A stretch of DNA of 60,000 nucleotides from Cryptomeria japonica (GCF_030272615.1 NC_081407.1:141490897-141550896); one strand, 5' to 3'; counted from the first letter of the stretch, positions 30,551-44,113 are shown. Translations and numbers: made by a program. Notes: a model not told the origin generated them from the sequence alone.

Positions 30551-32726
30551 ATCAATTATAACCAAATTTTGATGGCCAGAACAAGCTTGGAGTGCTCCTA
30601 ATAGCGCTCTACTTTTCAAGTGGTTGAAATGATAGAAAATGGAGCTTGGAATGAAATTATGATAGGCTTTTGGTAGTAGAGATGCCTCAAAAGTACTCCT
30701 AGCTTATGTTGAACATAAAGCAATATTAAATCATTAAAAGCTTTAGTGTCATATTTGTGTGCATTTGTTTGGATTGGTTTGTCTTATTTTGGTGTTTATC
30801 TTCCTTTTTGAAGGTGTCTTTAGGGTTTCAAAAGTGTATTTTCATGCTTTTCAAACCCTAGACTAGTAATTCATAGTTTGAAGATTTGTTTAAAGCAACT
30901 AGGGTTTTTATGGCTGGTGAAGTTGTCAATGGATTGGTGGTAAGGCTTCAAGATTCTTGAGAAAATCTGTCATGCTGCAAGATAGAGACTTGTTAGAATC
31001 ATTGGGAGAAGTTGTGCATCAAATTGCTATTTTTAGCCACTATATTTTTAGTGTTTGCATTTTTAGCAGTCCTTAGATTTTTAGAAGATCTATCTATCAA
31101 ATCAATATTTTTAGCCATGATTATTTTAGTCGTTTCATTTTTAGAAGTTTTGTTTTTGGGTAGAAAGGTCGAGGGCCTTATATTTAGGGTGTTTTAGTAA
31201 CTTCTATTTCATATTTATTTAGGATAGTTTTCTGTTTTAAAGTGATTTCTTTCCTACTTTTTCACTAGCTTTGAGCATTTTTCTTTACAAACAATGATTT
31301 TTTGGATAAATTAATTATTATTCTAACTCCCAAAAAATTTGATTTCTAGCCTTGTAAGTGTTTGGAGCATAGAATTTAATAATAATAGTTAATGCTATGA
31401 TTATGTTGTTGAAGTTATTGTTCAAATTTTGGTTGGAATTCCTGTGTGATTTCATTAATTGAATTGAAAGTGGAAAATAATGTCAAGCTTTGTGGTGAGA
31501 TTATTAGTTTGCTATATGTTGTAGCTTTTTGTACAACTTAATTATTTGATTCTTGGGATTGTTTGTCATCTATGTGTAAGTTTATTATTCCTTTCAAAAT
31601 CTTCTTTTGCATCAACTTGTTGGTTTCTACTTTTAGATATTAGGAAGGTGATGTTGCATTTAGAATTAGACACTTTTATTCTTAAAATCTATAAATCACT
31701 TGTGAGACAAAAGCAAGATGGAACAATACAGAATGGCAGAAGAAAAACAGCAAAGGGCAATTGGAATGCCTGGGGCGAACCCATGGACCAACCCAAATGC
31801 GGACACACTCGGTTCGGGTGCGGGGACCAAAATCAACAAACTCGGTAATATATATTCTAGTCCCTAATCCTAGATCCCCTGAAGTTATGTTACAAACTAC
31901 CAAGAGTTGGAAGAAATGAAAGGCCTTCTTAGAACTGTTAACAATGAACTGAGTGCTCCTAAAAGGCAAGAACCTACTGTTAGAATAACAAAGGCTATAG
32001 GCCTCCCACCAGTTTATATATTTTATCTATATCTATATCTATAAATTTATTTGTTTAAAATATATTTATATTAACATTATGTTTATTTTTATATTTTTTA
32101 TGCATACAATATATATTGAATGGCCAAACTCAGCCATACAAAATCTGATGAAAAGAAAAATGAGCGAACCTCCTAACCCAAACCCGAACTGGCAATATAG
32201 ACATATTCACCATAGGTTGTGCTTACAAGGATGGGGATGGCATCCTTGTTCCTATACTGATCTCGCTTGGTTACAGGGGGTAATTAGCTTCCTCCACCAT
32301 GGGTTCTTATGTGTGGGTAATGCTCTGTATTATAAGATAAACAGTCTTGTATTCTTTAATTCTCTGTATGTGTATCCTATGCATAATTTAAAGCATTTGG
32401 TAATGGCCATAGTCTTATTCTTTACTCAAAGGTTCAACAAGAATTCTAATTCATCATACTTACAATTCCTTGGTACAATTGCTCTACAAACTAACCATAT
32501 AGCTAGATTCCCCTTGAGCCAATCTGCACATGTAGATATGTGGAATGGAGTCTGCAAAATTAATGCATGTGTGCCTTTTCATTTTCCTTCTACCTCGATC
32601 TATCTATGTGGATTATGGATTCTTGTCCAAGTGTAATTTAAGCTCTGCATTTATGTTTTGACGTAATGAAAAATTCGCTCTTTGAATTGCTTTCTCACTA
32701 TGTGCTTCTACTTCGATTTGTTTTAG
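30551..32726 (+). other. Intron sequence upstream of CBL exon, gene-free
   Basis: AT-rich, no recognisable exon or element ends. Short open frames (31012-31197, 31546-31848, 32079-32636) have no recognisable domains. It ends in a pyrimidine-rich tract and the acceptor TTTTAG at 32721-32726. Confidence 0.55.
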
Positions 32727-32840
<114 letters not shown>

Positions 32841-34198
32841 TAAAAATAAATTTTACATAGTTTATCTCTATTGTGAAGAGTAAATGATGATAGATAAAAG
32901 AAAAGTCTAGTATGTGATTATTTTGCTTTTGTTTATGAAAAACTGGCATTGAAACTTTTTTTCGAGTAAATGCCACGGAATATGCTTTCATGAGGAAAGA
33001 AATAATTGGTATTCTATTAACTTAATTTCAAATAAAACAAAAGTATACTGATAAATGAATCATAATAGATCGTACAATTTGTCAAAGTTTAGTGTAGTTG
33101 TAGTCTTATGGTTTTGAACCTAGATCGGGTGTGGCAGAGCTATGAATTTTCATAGGAAAAACCATTGCAGGCAAAGCTATGGTATATGTCTTAAATCTGT
33201 AAGCATTAGAGTTATAATATTCCACAATGAACGTAATATTTGCTTCTAGATTTGATTGTGAGATTTTTTTTTAAACAATATTTTGGATCACACTAGATGA
33301 TTTATTATTAGTATGAAGAGAGAATATAGTAAACAGTAGACATTATAAACTATATAGAAAAGGGAGAGGGAGTGGAGAAATGGAAAGGAAAAGACCTCAA
33401 TAAGACAAAAGAAGAGATGGGTTGATGAGGATTTATAACAAATAGAAAAAAAAGGAAAATTACACAAAATAAAATGGATTTGTTAAAAGTTGAAATTAAT
33501 AATGTTACCAAAGGTTTTTACAACATAAATAAAAATAGGAAAATCCACAAAATAAAGAGATTTAATAAGAGTTGAAATTAATAATGATACCAAAGATTTA
33601 ATAGATTTCATTTGCAATTAATAATGGGGTAAATATGAGTAGGGACTTGAGGTTTGAATCAGTGAAGAGCAGGAATAGCTTGGATGAGGGAGATGGCGAA
33701 GATGACCATGGTTTTGTAGAGGGGGAATTCAAGGAATGGAATGGCTCTTGGGACAAGGAAGATGAGGAAAGGCTCATTGATATTTGGTACGAGGCTTATC
33801 ATAATATCTTTGGAGCGCATTTTGTAGTATCCAAGCCTTTCTTAGTGGGTTTGGATGTCACTTCTTCCATGGAAAAAGGCCCTTCTATTGTGGTTTCTAG
33901 TTTGGTTGCATCCAAGCATGGCTCTTCTACTAGTGGTAGTCTCAACTCTTATACAAGGATTGAAATGCATTTGCCTCCTAATAGCCGCTAGGTGCTCGGG
34001 TATCTCTTTGGTTAAGCTTCTCACGGGTGTTAGTGGTGGGATTTATCCACTAGTTGTTAGAATGTCTAGTTCTTGCATTGATTCAGGTCCCTAATATTCC
34101 TAGGTCCCATGCTTGCCTATGAGCTATGATGACCATATCCTTCCTTTTGGTGCTTTTGTGTGCTTTTCCTATGGGGTGTTTCTGAGACGTGTTTTTTC

Positions 34199-34226
34199 CC
34201 TATATATATATATATATATATATATA
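34199..34226. repeat. (TA)n microsatellite
   Basis: About 13 uninterrupted TA units in the CBL intron, followed by GGGA. Confidence 0.9.
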
Positions 34227-34576
34227 GGGAAATCTGAAATTTATATAACATTGTAACACGGTAAACATTCATCATAGCAACATAATAACATTTATAAATT
34301 AGAATCAAATCAAATATTCTTGTTGTTGCTTCTTAAATTTTCTTTCTTTTCTTCAAACCCTAGGTGCCTGAGCAATAAAAATCATAGTTCACACTATAGT
34401 CTTCTTTTTCCTTGCATAGACTAAAATCAAAATGAAAAAACCCTTTCAGCTTTCACACTTCACGTCTTCACTCTTGACCAGTTTTGTATTTCTTCCCTTG
34501 CTAAGTGCTGCCACGAAAGCTCCGCTAATGTTTTTTTTATTTTCTTTCAAAATTGAGTATGACTTTTATTGATGTC

Positions 34577-34610
34577 ATATGATATCGATATTATTATATC
34601 GATATCATAT
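34577..34610. repeat. Perfect inverted repeat, 14 bp arms, 6-base loop
   Basis: Arms ATATGATATCGATA (34577-34590) and its exact complement (34597-34610) around TTATTA. More imperfect GATATC repeats follow to 34640. Confidence 0.9.
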
Positions 34611-34749
34611 ATAATATTATATTGATATCAATAATATGGTATTGATAGTAAAAAAAAAATTTTAAAATTGCTTTCTAGCAGCGATTTCATTAAAAAAAAT
34701 TAATTGCTTTCCTTAATAATTTTATAAAAGAAAATTATATTTTAATTGT

Positions 34750-34995
34750 GCCTATTGCCAGAAACAGCCATCCATCCTCGGGACAGTCACGGCTTGGGCA
34801 TCCCCTACTGTCTCGAGGATGCTCAACGGTCCCTGAAAAAAAGTTTGAGCATTTCCGAGTTTTCGGGACGGTTTCTGAAAATTTTCGAGGATCAAAGACG
34901 GCTTGGAAACGTTTCCAGCCATTCCCCTGTCCTCAAAACCGTTTCCATTTTAGGAACATGTGCCTTTAGGCCGGAAACGCATTTCCGGGTAACAT
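34750..34995. repeat. GC-rich patch resembling hAT-like subterminal sequence
   Basis: An isolated GC-rich stretch in AT-rich DNA. It has recurring CGGGAC, CGTTTCC and GGAAACG motifs and ends CATTTCCGGGTAACATTG. This is similar in style to the end of the 7698-8565 element (gggacg...GTAAC). The other end and a TSD were not found. Confidence 0.4.
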
Positions 34996-36897
34996 TGTAA
35001 ATAAATAAAATAGCAACAAATAAGCAATATATCTATATAATAAGAACTAAAAGAGTATATATATATATTTACACACATGCGTACATATACATATATATAA
35101 GTACATACATAAATGATTATTACGCTGAAGGCATATCATACTCACATATGAATGCAAAAATGTTCGTCAATAAAAACTAGAAGCATTTAATTTGACGTGT
35201 TTATTACACTTAAATGCATGAAAAGCAAAAAAAAAAACATTTATTATTTATTTTTTTAATTTAGTTTTATTTATTTTCTTCTCATGCACTCAATTAACTA
35301 GTTTTTAATTATTTAATGCTAATTTTATCTTCACCTTGACCTCTCAATTGCCACTTTGAGCTTAACTAATCACTCAATTGGTCTATCTCCTTCATGCAAT
35401 CAATTAAATTTGTAATTATCTCAATCTAATATTATTAATTATGGGGGATTGAAAATGTCCGTACATAATGTCCACTTTTTCCTCAAGATAATAATCTATC
35501 AAAACATGAAAATATAATCATATTTTAATAATAATTTAATATTAATTACAATATAATAAATATAATAAATTTTTAAATGGAATAATGAACAAACATGATA
35601 TCTTTCAATGTACTTTACCTATATTTCTCTAAAGATAGGTATGCTGGTACATAGTATATACTTACACTCCTATATGTAAAAATGGATATGTCTATATGGA
35701 GAGAGAGATTTGTAATTTGTTGTCTTGAGGATGGCATTTCCGCTTTTATTATATAAATATTAAAATATTTATATCAAGGTCCCTTAATGGTGTTCAGATG
35801 TAGAGATTCAAAAGCCAATGTGGTTCTATGGGGCACACAAGCCCAATGATGTCAAGGCACACATGCCATCCAAAGTTTAAGGCTTGTAGGCCTATAAGAT
35901 TTCTTTGACACATAGGCCAATATCTTGAAGTATTTAAAACATTAGATTTCCAAACATCAAACATATCTAAGGGATTACTCAAGCTTCTTTGCCATTGCTA
36001 GTGGAGCTATAACCTCCACACGGTGTGCAAGATATAGAGCATTCCTTCGACCACTTGCTTCAATCATATGATGCCTTGTTCCTTTGTCATGAGGGTCTTG
36101 TTGTCCTCCATAAGTGTCCTATCTTTTTCAATGGATCTTTAAATCGGTTCCTTGCATGAGTTTTGCAGCTCTTCTCATTGCTTTGGACTTGGCAATAGCT
36201 TTTGTGGGAGATGCAACACCCAAGCCATCATCATTGGCTTGTATTCACTTATTGCTTCAAGTATCTTGCTTTTGTGCTACTTAATGATGAAAGTGGTTGC
36301 GATGGAGTTGGTGATTCCTTTATTCCATAGGATATAAATGATGTTTGACAACAATATAGCCACCACTTCATTTCCATGGAAATGGTTCTCCTATTGCTCT
36401 AGTATTCCTTCTCTAATGACAACTTAGATAATATTGGTAGCTTGTGAGGAGTCAATGTAGAAGGCCTGCTTCATTTGCTTCAAATCAAAATTCCTTTCGC
36501 ATACACAATCTCCAGCCGGAAAGGAGACTTTTGACACATCCTTTCTGTTGGTATGTGTGAAAGATTCTACTCATAGTTATAGATCTAAGACTTTGTATTC
36601 ATGATCCTTTGTTAATCACACTTTGCAAAATGCTCCACTTTCTTAGTAGAGAACATTGTTCTCACGTACTCAAGATAGTATACCTTTTTATTCCTACAAA
36701 TAAATTCCTTCCCATACACTAGTATTGCTAGTGATGATAATCTCCTCAAATTGATTGAGGAAAAAAATGGTCAATGTGTTTGGATATATTGCTCATATAA
36801 TGAATTGTATGTCTTTGTCTGAGCAAAACATTAAATATATCAATTATAAATTAAAAATCATATATCTATATCTATATCTATATATATTATATGTCTT

Positions 36898-37137
36898 CAA
36901 ACATTTAGTGTCGTGGTAGAAACACTTCATTGGTGAAGCGGCCACCAAGGTTCAAACCCCCACTGAGCCTAAGCTTGCAGACTTTGTGCCTTCGCTAGGT
37001 CATTGAGCTCGTGGGTTTGAACAAGTGAAGTGTGGAATGATGACCCCTCAAAAATGGCCTCATGGGAAGAGATCCTTTGTAAGTGGTCTCTTTGGGCTCG
37101 GACCAAGCTAAAAACCTGAGTTTCCTCAATCAAAAAA
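36898..37137 (+). mobile_element. Candidate tRNA-derived SINE
   Basis: About 240 bp. An A-box-like TAGTGTCGTGG is at 36906-36916 and a perfect B box GGTTCAAACCC at 36949-36959, 43 bases apart as in tRNA genes. The body is unrelated and the end is AATCAAAAAAAT. The flanks are both AT-rich (TATATCTATAT-like), so the TSD could not be set. No complete tRNA fold was recognised, so it is not called a tRNA gene. Confidence 0.6.
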
Positions 37138-38409
37138 ATATCTATATTATATATTATATTAAAAATTAAATTGTACATTATAAAATTTACATTATTTTTA
37201 ATTTAAAGTTTATTATATAACTATTAATATATATTAATAGTCTATAATAGTTTAAATTTTAAAACTACTTTATAGTATTAACTATAAACTATAGGGGTTC
37301 ACTCCTTCCCCATCAAAGTGTTGTCTATGATAGTGCATAATAATTATAATTTTAAAGTTAGTGTATATTGATTATATACTTGTTCGCATCGAAATCCATG
37401 GGGCGGGTTGTTCAGAGAGCTCAAGTCATATCGAAGCTGCAATTTAGAGTAGATTTGCCAACTTCTTCGACACTATTTCATATGTCCCTTGCGATTTAGG
37501 ATGATTGAGTCCCTTTAAAATTCAGTTGATGACTGCCATTGCTCCTCCCACTCCTATACTTGGGTTTTTCAAAAGGTCGAAAAGAAAACTAAAGGACAAA
37601 ATAACAAACTATTTCCACGTTGATTTTGCATTGACTTTGATTCTATCTCAGAATTGGCCCTATTTGTAAGCAATTCAGTAACGAGTTTTTCTAGGGTTTT
37701 GTGGGTTTTTGCATAGATTTTTTTCACTATTTTTTCCCTTTTTGTGGGGTTTAACATGATTTTAATGTGATTTAAAAGCAAAAAATGTTGAGATTTGGGT
37801 CAATGATTGGTCAACAATTTTTTTGTGAATCGGGATTTTTTGGGGAAATTAATCGGTTGGCTCCATGATTTGCGATTAATGGGGTATAATCATGATTTTT
37901 TGCAGATTACTGCTTCTTTATGTTCTCATCTGGAGAAGTTGAGCTCATGAGCAAGAAGGATGTGTGGTAGGGGGGCCTATTTTCATTGAGTCACTTTGTG
38001 AGGAAGTTTGGCTTCTTAATGTTGGGGTGGGTTTCTTCTACACGGTGTTGCCTTCAATTGCATCCCACAACTCCCCTCCTATTTGGCCATTGCTTCAAGT
38101 TGAGGTTTCCTTGTCACAATTTGATGCGTTGTTCGTGGTCCCTTTGGTTGGACTCAAGACGGATGGTTTTCTCCTACCTATTGTGGAGTTGTTTCCTAGT
38201 ATGATTAGGGCTTGTTTTTTATTGGGGCTCCCTTACCATTGCTAGCTCGTGCCCCTTAGTTTGGATTCTAGATGCCCTGGTTAACCAGTTTGGATTCAAG
38301 ATGCCTTGGTCGACCAAGTTGTTGCTTCCATGGAGATTACTCTCATTGGGGGGTTCTCAAGCTTCCATCCAAATATAGTCTATTTGATATGGGCTTAAAA
38401 TAAATGGGT

Positions 38410-38835
38410 TGTTGTTGGTTGGTTTCAAGTGGCTGCTATGCTCGATGGTTTCTTCCTTTTCTGTTTCCATTCCCTTGAGGAGAGTAAGGGTGTTTTTCTT
38501 AGTGGGCCTTGGTTCTTTGGCAAGTCTATCCTCTTTTTGAGAAAGTGGACTACTGGATTTGATACATCCAAGGAAAAATCCAACTGGGACCCTATTTAAG
38601 CAAGGCTCCTAGCACTCCCTTTGGAACACTGGCATGAAGAGATCTTTAGAGGTATTGGTAATGCTCTTGGTTCTTTTGTAGCCATAAATAGGATCACAAA
38701 AGACATGAAATGCTTGTTTTATTCCAGATTTTGTTCCAAGCAAGGTGTTTAGGAGCAGACTATTCACTTTGAGTCTTCCTCTTTGGTGTGCTCTTACTGC
38801 CATAAAGTTGGACATTTTTCCCACTCTTACCAAGT
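38410..38835 (+). pseudogene. LINE ORF1-like remnant (DUF4283 plus zinc knuckle)
   Basis: One frame reads SGPWFFGKSILFLRKWTTGFD, NWDPI(stop)ARLLALPLEHW, EEIFRGIGNALGSFVAINRIT and then SLVCSYCHKVGHFSHSY. This is the order of plant DUF4283 proteins, commonly ORF1 of L1-like LINEs, with a C-terminal CCHC knuckle. The last Cys of the knuckle is Tyr, and in-frame stops occur at two points. No reverse transcriptase follows, so it is a 5' fragment or a processed remnant. Confidence 0.75.
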
Positions 38836-40891
38836 TTTCAAAATTTCTGTTCCTTTTCTGGGAACACTTGTTTTGAAGGGAATATTTTGGGCTTCTCTGG
38901 TGTAAGCCCAACAAAAATTTCTAAAGGAGCCTCCTTAAGGAACAAGAAATATATTGTGAATCGTTTGGTTCATTCTTCCTCTTTGATTTCTAGTAAGGGT
39001 GCGGCTGTTGAGGTTCTGAGAGGAGAGACCCCCTTAAGGATAAAAATATTCCAGATCTGTGAATGAATAGAATCTGAGATTGACCTATTTGGGTCAAACT
39101 TCACTTCAGAACTCTTTGATCAGGCTCAACTTCAAACCTTTTTGACTGTTGTGGCTGGTTCTGCATTGTTGATCTGCTGTTTGTTTTTGATGGGGCCTTT
39201 CTACTCTTAAGGCTAGTTCCATTGTGTTTCCTTGTTCTGTGTTGTTGTAGCCTTTTAGAGTTCACTGTTGGCTTTCGGTTTGCTATCGTTTAGCTATGCC
39301 TATTGTGTTTAACAGCATTTTTTAAAGGGATATGGATGCCTTTCAACACCTATTTTACCTTCAATATAAAACAGTCACAATTCAATAATTTTGCATTCCA
39401 CCAAAACAAAATCAAATGGAAGTGAGAATAGGATGCCATATTTACTTTGGAAAGTAAAGAAAATGTGAAATTTGAAAAGACTTTATCCTAGCTAATGTAA
39501 CAACAAAAATTTAAAGAATCAACAGACCAGAAGTTATATGAAAGTTATTTTGAATAATCGGTGGAGAAAACCATTGCTAGTGCGATAAGGAATGTAAAGA
39601 TTTAAAAGGGGGGAAAAAGATATGCAAACACAATCACTTGCATCATAGAAGATTAAATCAGAAATACAGTTCCATTTCAAGAGTCTTAACTTGATATTTT
39701 TCTTACAATTATTTATGATGTGTTTGATTTTGACATGGCAATATGGTATTCCCATTTTCATTGTTTCATCGCATCCTAGCTGGACCCCTTCTACCACTGT
39801 TTAAAACTTTATACTAAGCATCACTATGCTAGTAAACAATATCCAATAAATGAGAATTGGCGGCTTTGTTAGAGACAACAGAAGATGCACCATTCAATCT
39901 TATGTGGTAAAAATCAATGAAAATTCGAACAATGGGGTAGAAGCTTAAACTCTCCTAGAGGTTTTGTACCTAGTTAAGTCTCTATGTATACATCATAGAT
40001 TATAGAGGGCGAATTTAATCTAGTGAGAAATAAAATAATTAATCACATCACACCTAACACTTAAAAGATGGAAACCTTAATCGACCTCGTTTTTGGAGAA
40101 ACAGAGATCTAGAAATCTAATCTTGCTTATTTATTAAAGGTCAAAGAATGAATGTGCAGAATTTTCCTTTTCCTTTCTCCATAAGCCTATTTTCAGATTT
40201 TTCCCATTCAAGAAATTTCTGTAAAATAGACCGATGGGAAGGAAAATTAGGATTTTTATAGGAAGTCTCAATATGATTATATGCTCTAGAATCCTAGCAA
40301 CAGCATTTGAAATAACATGTAAAAATATGTTCAACAGAATAAGTGTACGGATTGAAGTAGATAACTGAACAATTATTTCTTCACTGATTTCTTCAAGATT
40401 TATTAAATATGCTTCTCAAAGTTTGTACTGTAATGAACTTAAAACATGTAAATTTAAAAGAGACTCCTTGATTGACTTTAGGGGCAATTCGGTTAGTTTC
40501 AGCATACAACTTAGATTGAGGCAGCACTTGGACAAATTTAAATTCCTAGACTCACTAATATTTTTGTTACTTATGGAGTCATGTGCTTGCATGATGAAGT
40601 AATTTGTGTTAAATGATTAATATTGAAGATTTGCTATTTTTTGTCAAAAGTGCAAATGATTGTATTTCTGGATAATGCTCCTTATATAATCATGTGACTA
40701 CGTTTTTGTTGCATTTATCACTAAAATTGTTAAAGCACCCTTGACATGCCTAGGGTGTAGAAATGGTCTTTGGGCTTAGAATGTCCTCTCTGTATCTTTC
40801 TGCATAGTATTTTCTCGGGGATTTTGTCATGTAATTAGTGCAAGTAATCATGTGAAGAAGTAATTCTAACCATTTTAATTTATTTTACCAG

Positions 40892-40961
40892 GGACATTAC
40901 AACATCATTTCCAAGCTTTGTGTTTTATTCTCAAGTCGAAGATGGAGTCGTCCACGAATAG
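40892..40961 (+). CDS. CBL: Calcineurin B-like protein, last coding exon
   Basis: Begins after acceptor TTTTACCAG. Read in phase with the 32727-32839 exon it gives DITTSFPSFVFYSQVEDGVVHE and a TAG stop at 40959-40961. FPSF is the conserved C-terminal CBL motif whose Ser is phosphorylated by partner CIPKs (established for the family). The exact phase match over an 8 kb gap and the absence of damage argue for a real, functional gene on the plus strand. Confidence 0.88.
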
Positions 40962-41521
40962 CAACCATGTGCAAAATCCTTCTGCAAAGTTAAAAGAGGC
41001 AGCATTAAATGCAAATGCCTATCTGAACTCAAAATCTAGGTTCAAGTTGCATGACACAGTTTAAATATAGATGATGTTCATCCAGTACCTCCGTTCTCAT
41101 TATATTTCACATGTTCTAGCACATATTTATCCATTTTTTTCTTTGATTACTTATTTTTCCCTCCCGTCTATAAGTAGAATGTATTCAGTAGGTTACACAT
41201 TAGTACCATGTATAGAAGGATGTCCATCGCTGATTTTACATTAAAACTCTGCAACATGATCTACTAAGAAAAGGTAATATTGTGGGAAGCTAGTACGTGT
41301 GCTGTTCCAATGCACATGCTATATTTTTGGGTTAACAGTGTTTTTCTTTTCTGATGAATGTTTACGTTATCAGAAGTATTTTGATATAAAAGGTTCAAAC
41401 AGTTACCTTAACTGCATGCTTTTTATAATTTCAGTTTTTAAAAAAACTAAAAATGCCAAATTTAATTCTCCGTATTATAATTATTAATTATTATTTCTTG
41501 TAGGAGGATAGTGAAAGGTGC
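40962..41521 (+). other. CBL 3' UTR and downstream flank
   Basis: AT-rich sequence after the CBL stop. No AATAAA was noticed; an ATTAAA-type signal is near 41240. The end of the transcript cannot be set from sequence alone. Confidence 0.4.
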
Positions 41522-41705
41522 ACGAACCAATGTCACCAAGATAGGGACATTATAAATTGACAAATTCAAAGAGTCTTAAATAAAAAGTAACAAAAGGAAA
41601 TAATCACCAATCGACGAACCAATGTCACCAAGATAGGGACATTATAAATTGACAAATTCAAAGAGTCTTAAATAAAAAGTAACAAAAGGAAATAATCACC
41701 AATCG
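41522..41705. repeat. Perfect tandem duplication, 92 bp x 2
   Basis: Units 41522-41613 and 41614-41705 appear identical, starting ACGAACCAATGTCACC and ending CACCAATCG. They include GATAGGGACATTATA. Confidence 0.95.
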
Positions 41706-43087
41706 ACAAAATGAGTAAAATTTCATGTTCACAATAACAATGTGAACAAAATTCATGTATTTTTAACTTCATCCTTATACTCTTATAAAATCAAAATACA
41801 GTTTGGGTTTCACAAAATTTCTTCCTCACAGAATAAGTTTTGTTTCATTTGAGATTTGTAATATCACCATAACTTGGTCAGTCTCTACAATCAAACACCA
41901 CAAACTCGTTATATTTTGTCAAGATAGCTTGCCTTGCTTCACAAGTGGAAACCCACATGTTGACAACATAAATGTATATACATAACTGAGAGAACCGTTA
42001 CTAACTTGTTTTCCTTGGTTTGTTGGCCAAGTAGCAATATCACTTGCATAAAAGAAAAAGGATTACTTCCCCTTTCCACTTATCTTGATTGTCAACATCA
42101 AACTTCATTCTTCCCTTTGACATTTCTCTTCCTTTATTGATAAGTTCAACAATAGCTGATATATAACCCTATCATGGAATGATATAATTTGGAAACTATT
42201 TAGTCAGTCCAATTCAAGCAATTACAACATACTTACATTTATTTTGATTTCAATTATAGTAAGCAAGGATTTTGAAAGGACCCAAACCCTTGTACAAAAG
42301 CAAGAAACAAGGATCTTTACCCTATTCAAAAGTTGCCAAAAGATTGGATGAAATAGGTCCAAACAAGCCATAAACAACAAAGAAACAATACAAGCAAGAG
42401 AAAGAGGAACAATTTTAGTCAAGTTGCCATACAAGAGAACAAACAAAAAAGAAAGAGCAGGGACACCAATGCCCCACTTAGACAAACCTAGGTTATGATG
42501 GAGTTGACCTTTTATCCACAACATAAGTATTGTTGAACCCACAACATAAGTAGATCGATTGTGAACAACATTTAACCATTCTACAACAATACTGAAAAAT
42601 CTTCAACCATCAACACATGAACACTGGATTTACATGGAAAACCCAATCAGGGAAAAACCATGGTGAGAATCATGTTCACAATATAAATAACAATGATTAC
42701 AATGTTTTAAACATACCTGAAGTTTGTTACAACAATATTCCATCCTTAGGAAATTTATAACCAATGTCAAAATATGCGGTTGTTTCATGATCTATTTTAC
42801 CGCCATAGCTGTTGTTCCGGTTCAATAAGGTATCCGCCACTAGAAGACAAAAACAGTTATATCAAACTGTTTACAACCCTTTCATCATTCAGATACATCC
42901 TACTCCATCCATTGTACTCTTCATCAAATGGCCATTCATAACTCATGACTTCATCAACTTTAGCTCTGTATGGAGTGTATTTAACGGCTACTTGATTTGC
43001 CTCTTTCAAAAGATTCAAAAAATGGCCCCGTGACAATTATTTTGTCCATGATATCCTCCAGCATATCCATGTTCAACCCTTCACATA
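41706..43087 (-). other. Gene-free flank with LTR-like sequence
   Basis: The minus strand near 42620-42670 reads GGTTTTTCCCTGATTGGGTTTTCC, the phrase found just before the PBS side of copia LTRs in this window (50710, 57370, 58250). It may be the 3' LTR of the element carrying the long ORF at 43088-46616. No ends were fixed. Confidence 0.45.
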
Positions 43088-43498
43088 TTACTCTACCTGG
43101 GTACTGATGACTCTCTCTACCTCCTCTTTCCAAAATTGTAGAGGCTTGACTGTCCCATTTTCATCCTCAATATCTGGCAAAAAAGTTTCATTCAACTCAC
43201 TGAAATTTCTCATCAGCTCCCTTATCTTTCTTTCTATATTTTTTGGCAAAATTTGGGCCTCTTGCATTGATTTTACCAACAAATAAGTTGGTTGGAGTGC
43301 AGGTGGCCTCTCAGCATGATACTTGGATGCCATAGACATTAATCTAAGTTCGTTTCCCCTTTGCAACCATTTTGTGAACAAGGGAACCGCCATCTCTTTA
43401 TCATCATCAAATTTTTTAATAGCATTAAATAATAAAGAATACAAGGCATGAATGTTGTTAAGTCTACTATCAACCTTTTCATTTAAATGAGTTAGCAC
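43088..43498 (-). pseudogene. Long retroelement ORF, C-terminal piece
   Basis: Follows the 43523-44113 piece after an in-frame stop. Mostly helical, with SLLFNAIKKFDDDKEM and PKNIERKIRELMRNFSELNE. Family not recognised. Confidence 0.6.
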
Positions 43499-43522
43499 TG
43501 AGCTAACTATCTCCTTTTGTTG

Positions 43523-44113
43523 CTAGGCTGATTGATCTTTTGATTCCTTCAACTTATTTTCTAATTCAATAATATTCTCCAAGAGTTGAGATTGAGTTGG
43601 ATCAGTAGATCTAGTGGCTTTGGGCTCGTCATCATCATATGGCACCAATGATATATTGGGGACATCAACATTGATGTCAGGTTGAACTGCTTCTTCTTCA
43701 TGCATAACAGGTGATGACCTGGATGTTGATGGTGCGGATGTCCCTATAAATGCAAAAGAGGAGACTCTTATCTGTCCTTGCTCAAGGATTTGCTCAAGGA
43801 GTTGCACTCTCGTTTGGAACTCTACACACCTTTGTTGAACTGCATTGTAATCTTTGAAAAGCTTGTCAATTTTTTTCATTAACTCTGCCTTTTCCAAGGC
43901 TTCTCTCTTTGAAGTTTCATGAGTCAATTTGGCAACATCAACATTCAACTTTGTAGCCTCCACACGTGATGTGCTAGATGCTCTCTTTACAATAAGGCTT
44001 CCCCTTAAGTTGGGATTTATGTCACTAATGTTAGGCTTTCTAGGTCCTTCCTCTAATGTCCATATTGCCAAGGTTGCATAATCATCTACAAAATCTGATC
44101 CTTTCAGTGCCAA
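43523..44113 (-). pseudogene. Long retroelement ORF, coiled-coil piece
   Basis: Heptad-like coiled coil (EKAELMKKIDKLFKDYNAVQQ ... VQLLEQILEQG), then a Ser-rich and acidic linker and a second short helix (LLENIIELENKLKESK). Family not recognised. It is continuous in sense with the pieces on both sides. Confidence 0.6.

Noticed and set aside
21950-30580. Target duplication CAATTATAACC around the partial LTR
   Set aside because: The 11-mer occurs near both ends (about 21954 and 30554), but not at the LTR border and with unlike context; may be chance in AT-rich DNA.
33635-33991. Possible acidic protein gene
   Set aside because: Intronic, no recognised domain, no splice or start support; adjacent frames are closed.
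36900-36975. tRNA gene
   Set aside because: A and B boxes are present but I see no complete acceptor stem or cloverleaf; the SINE explanation fits better.
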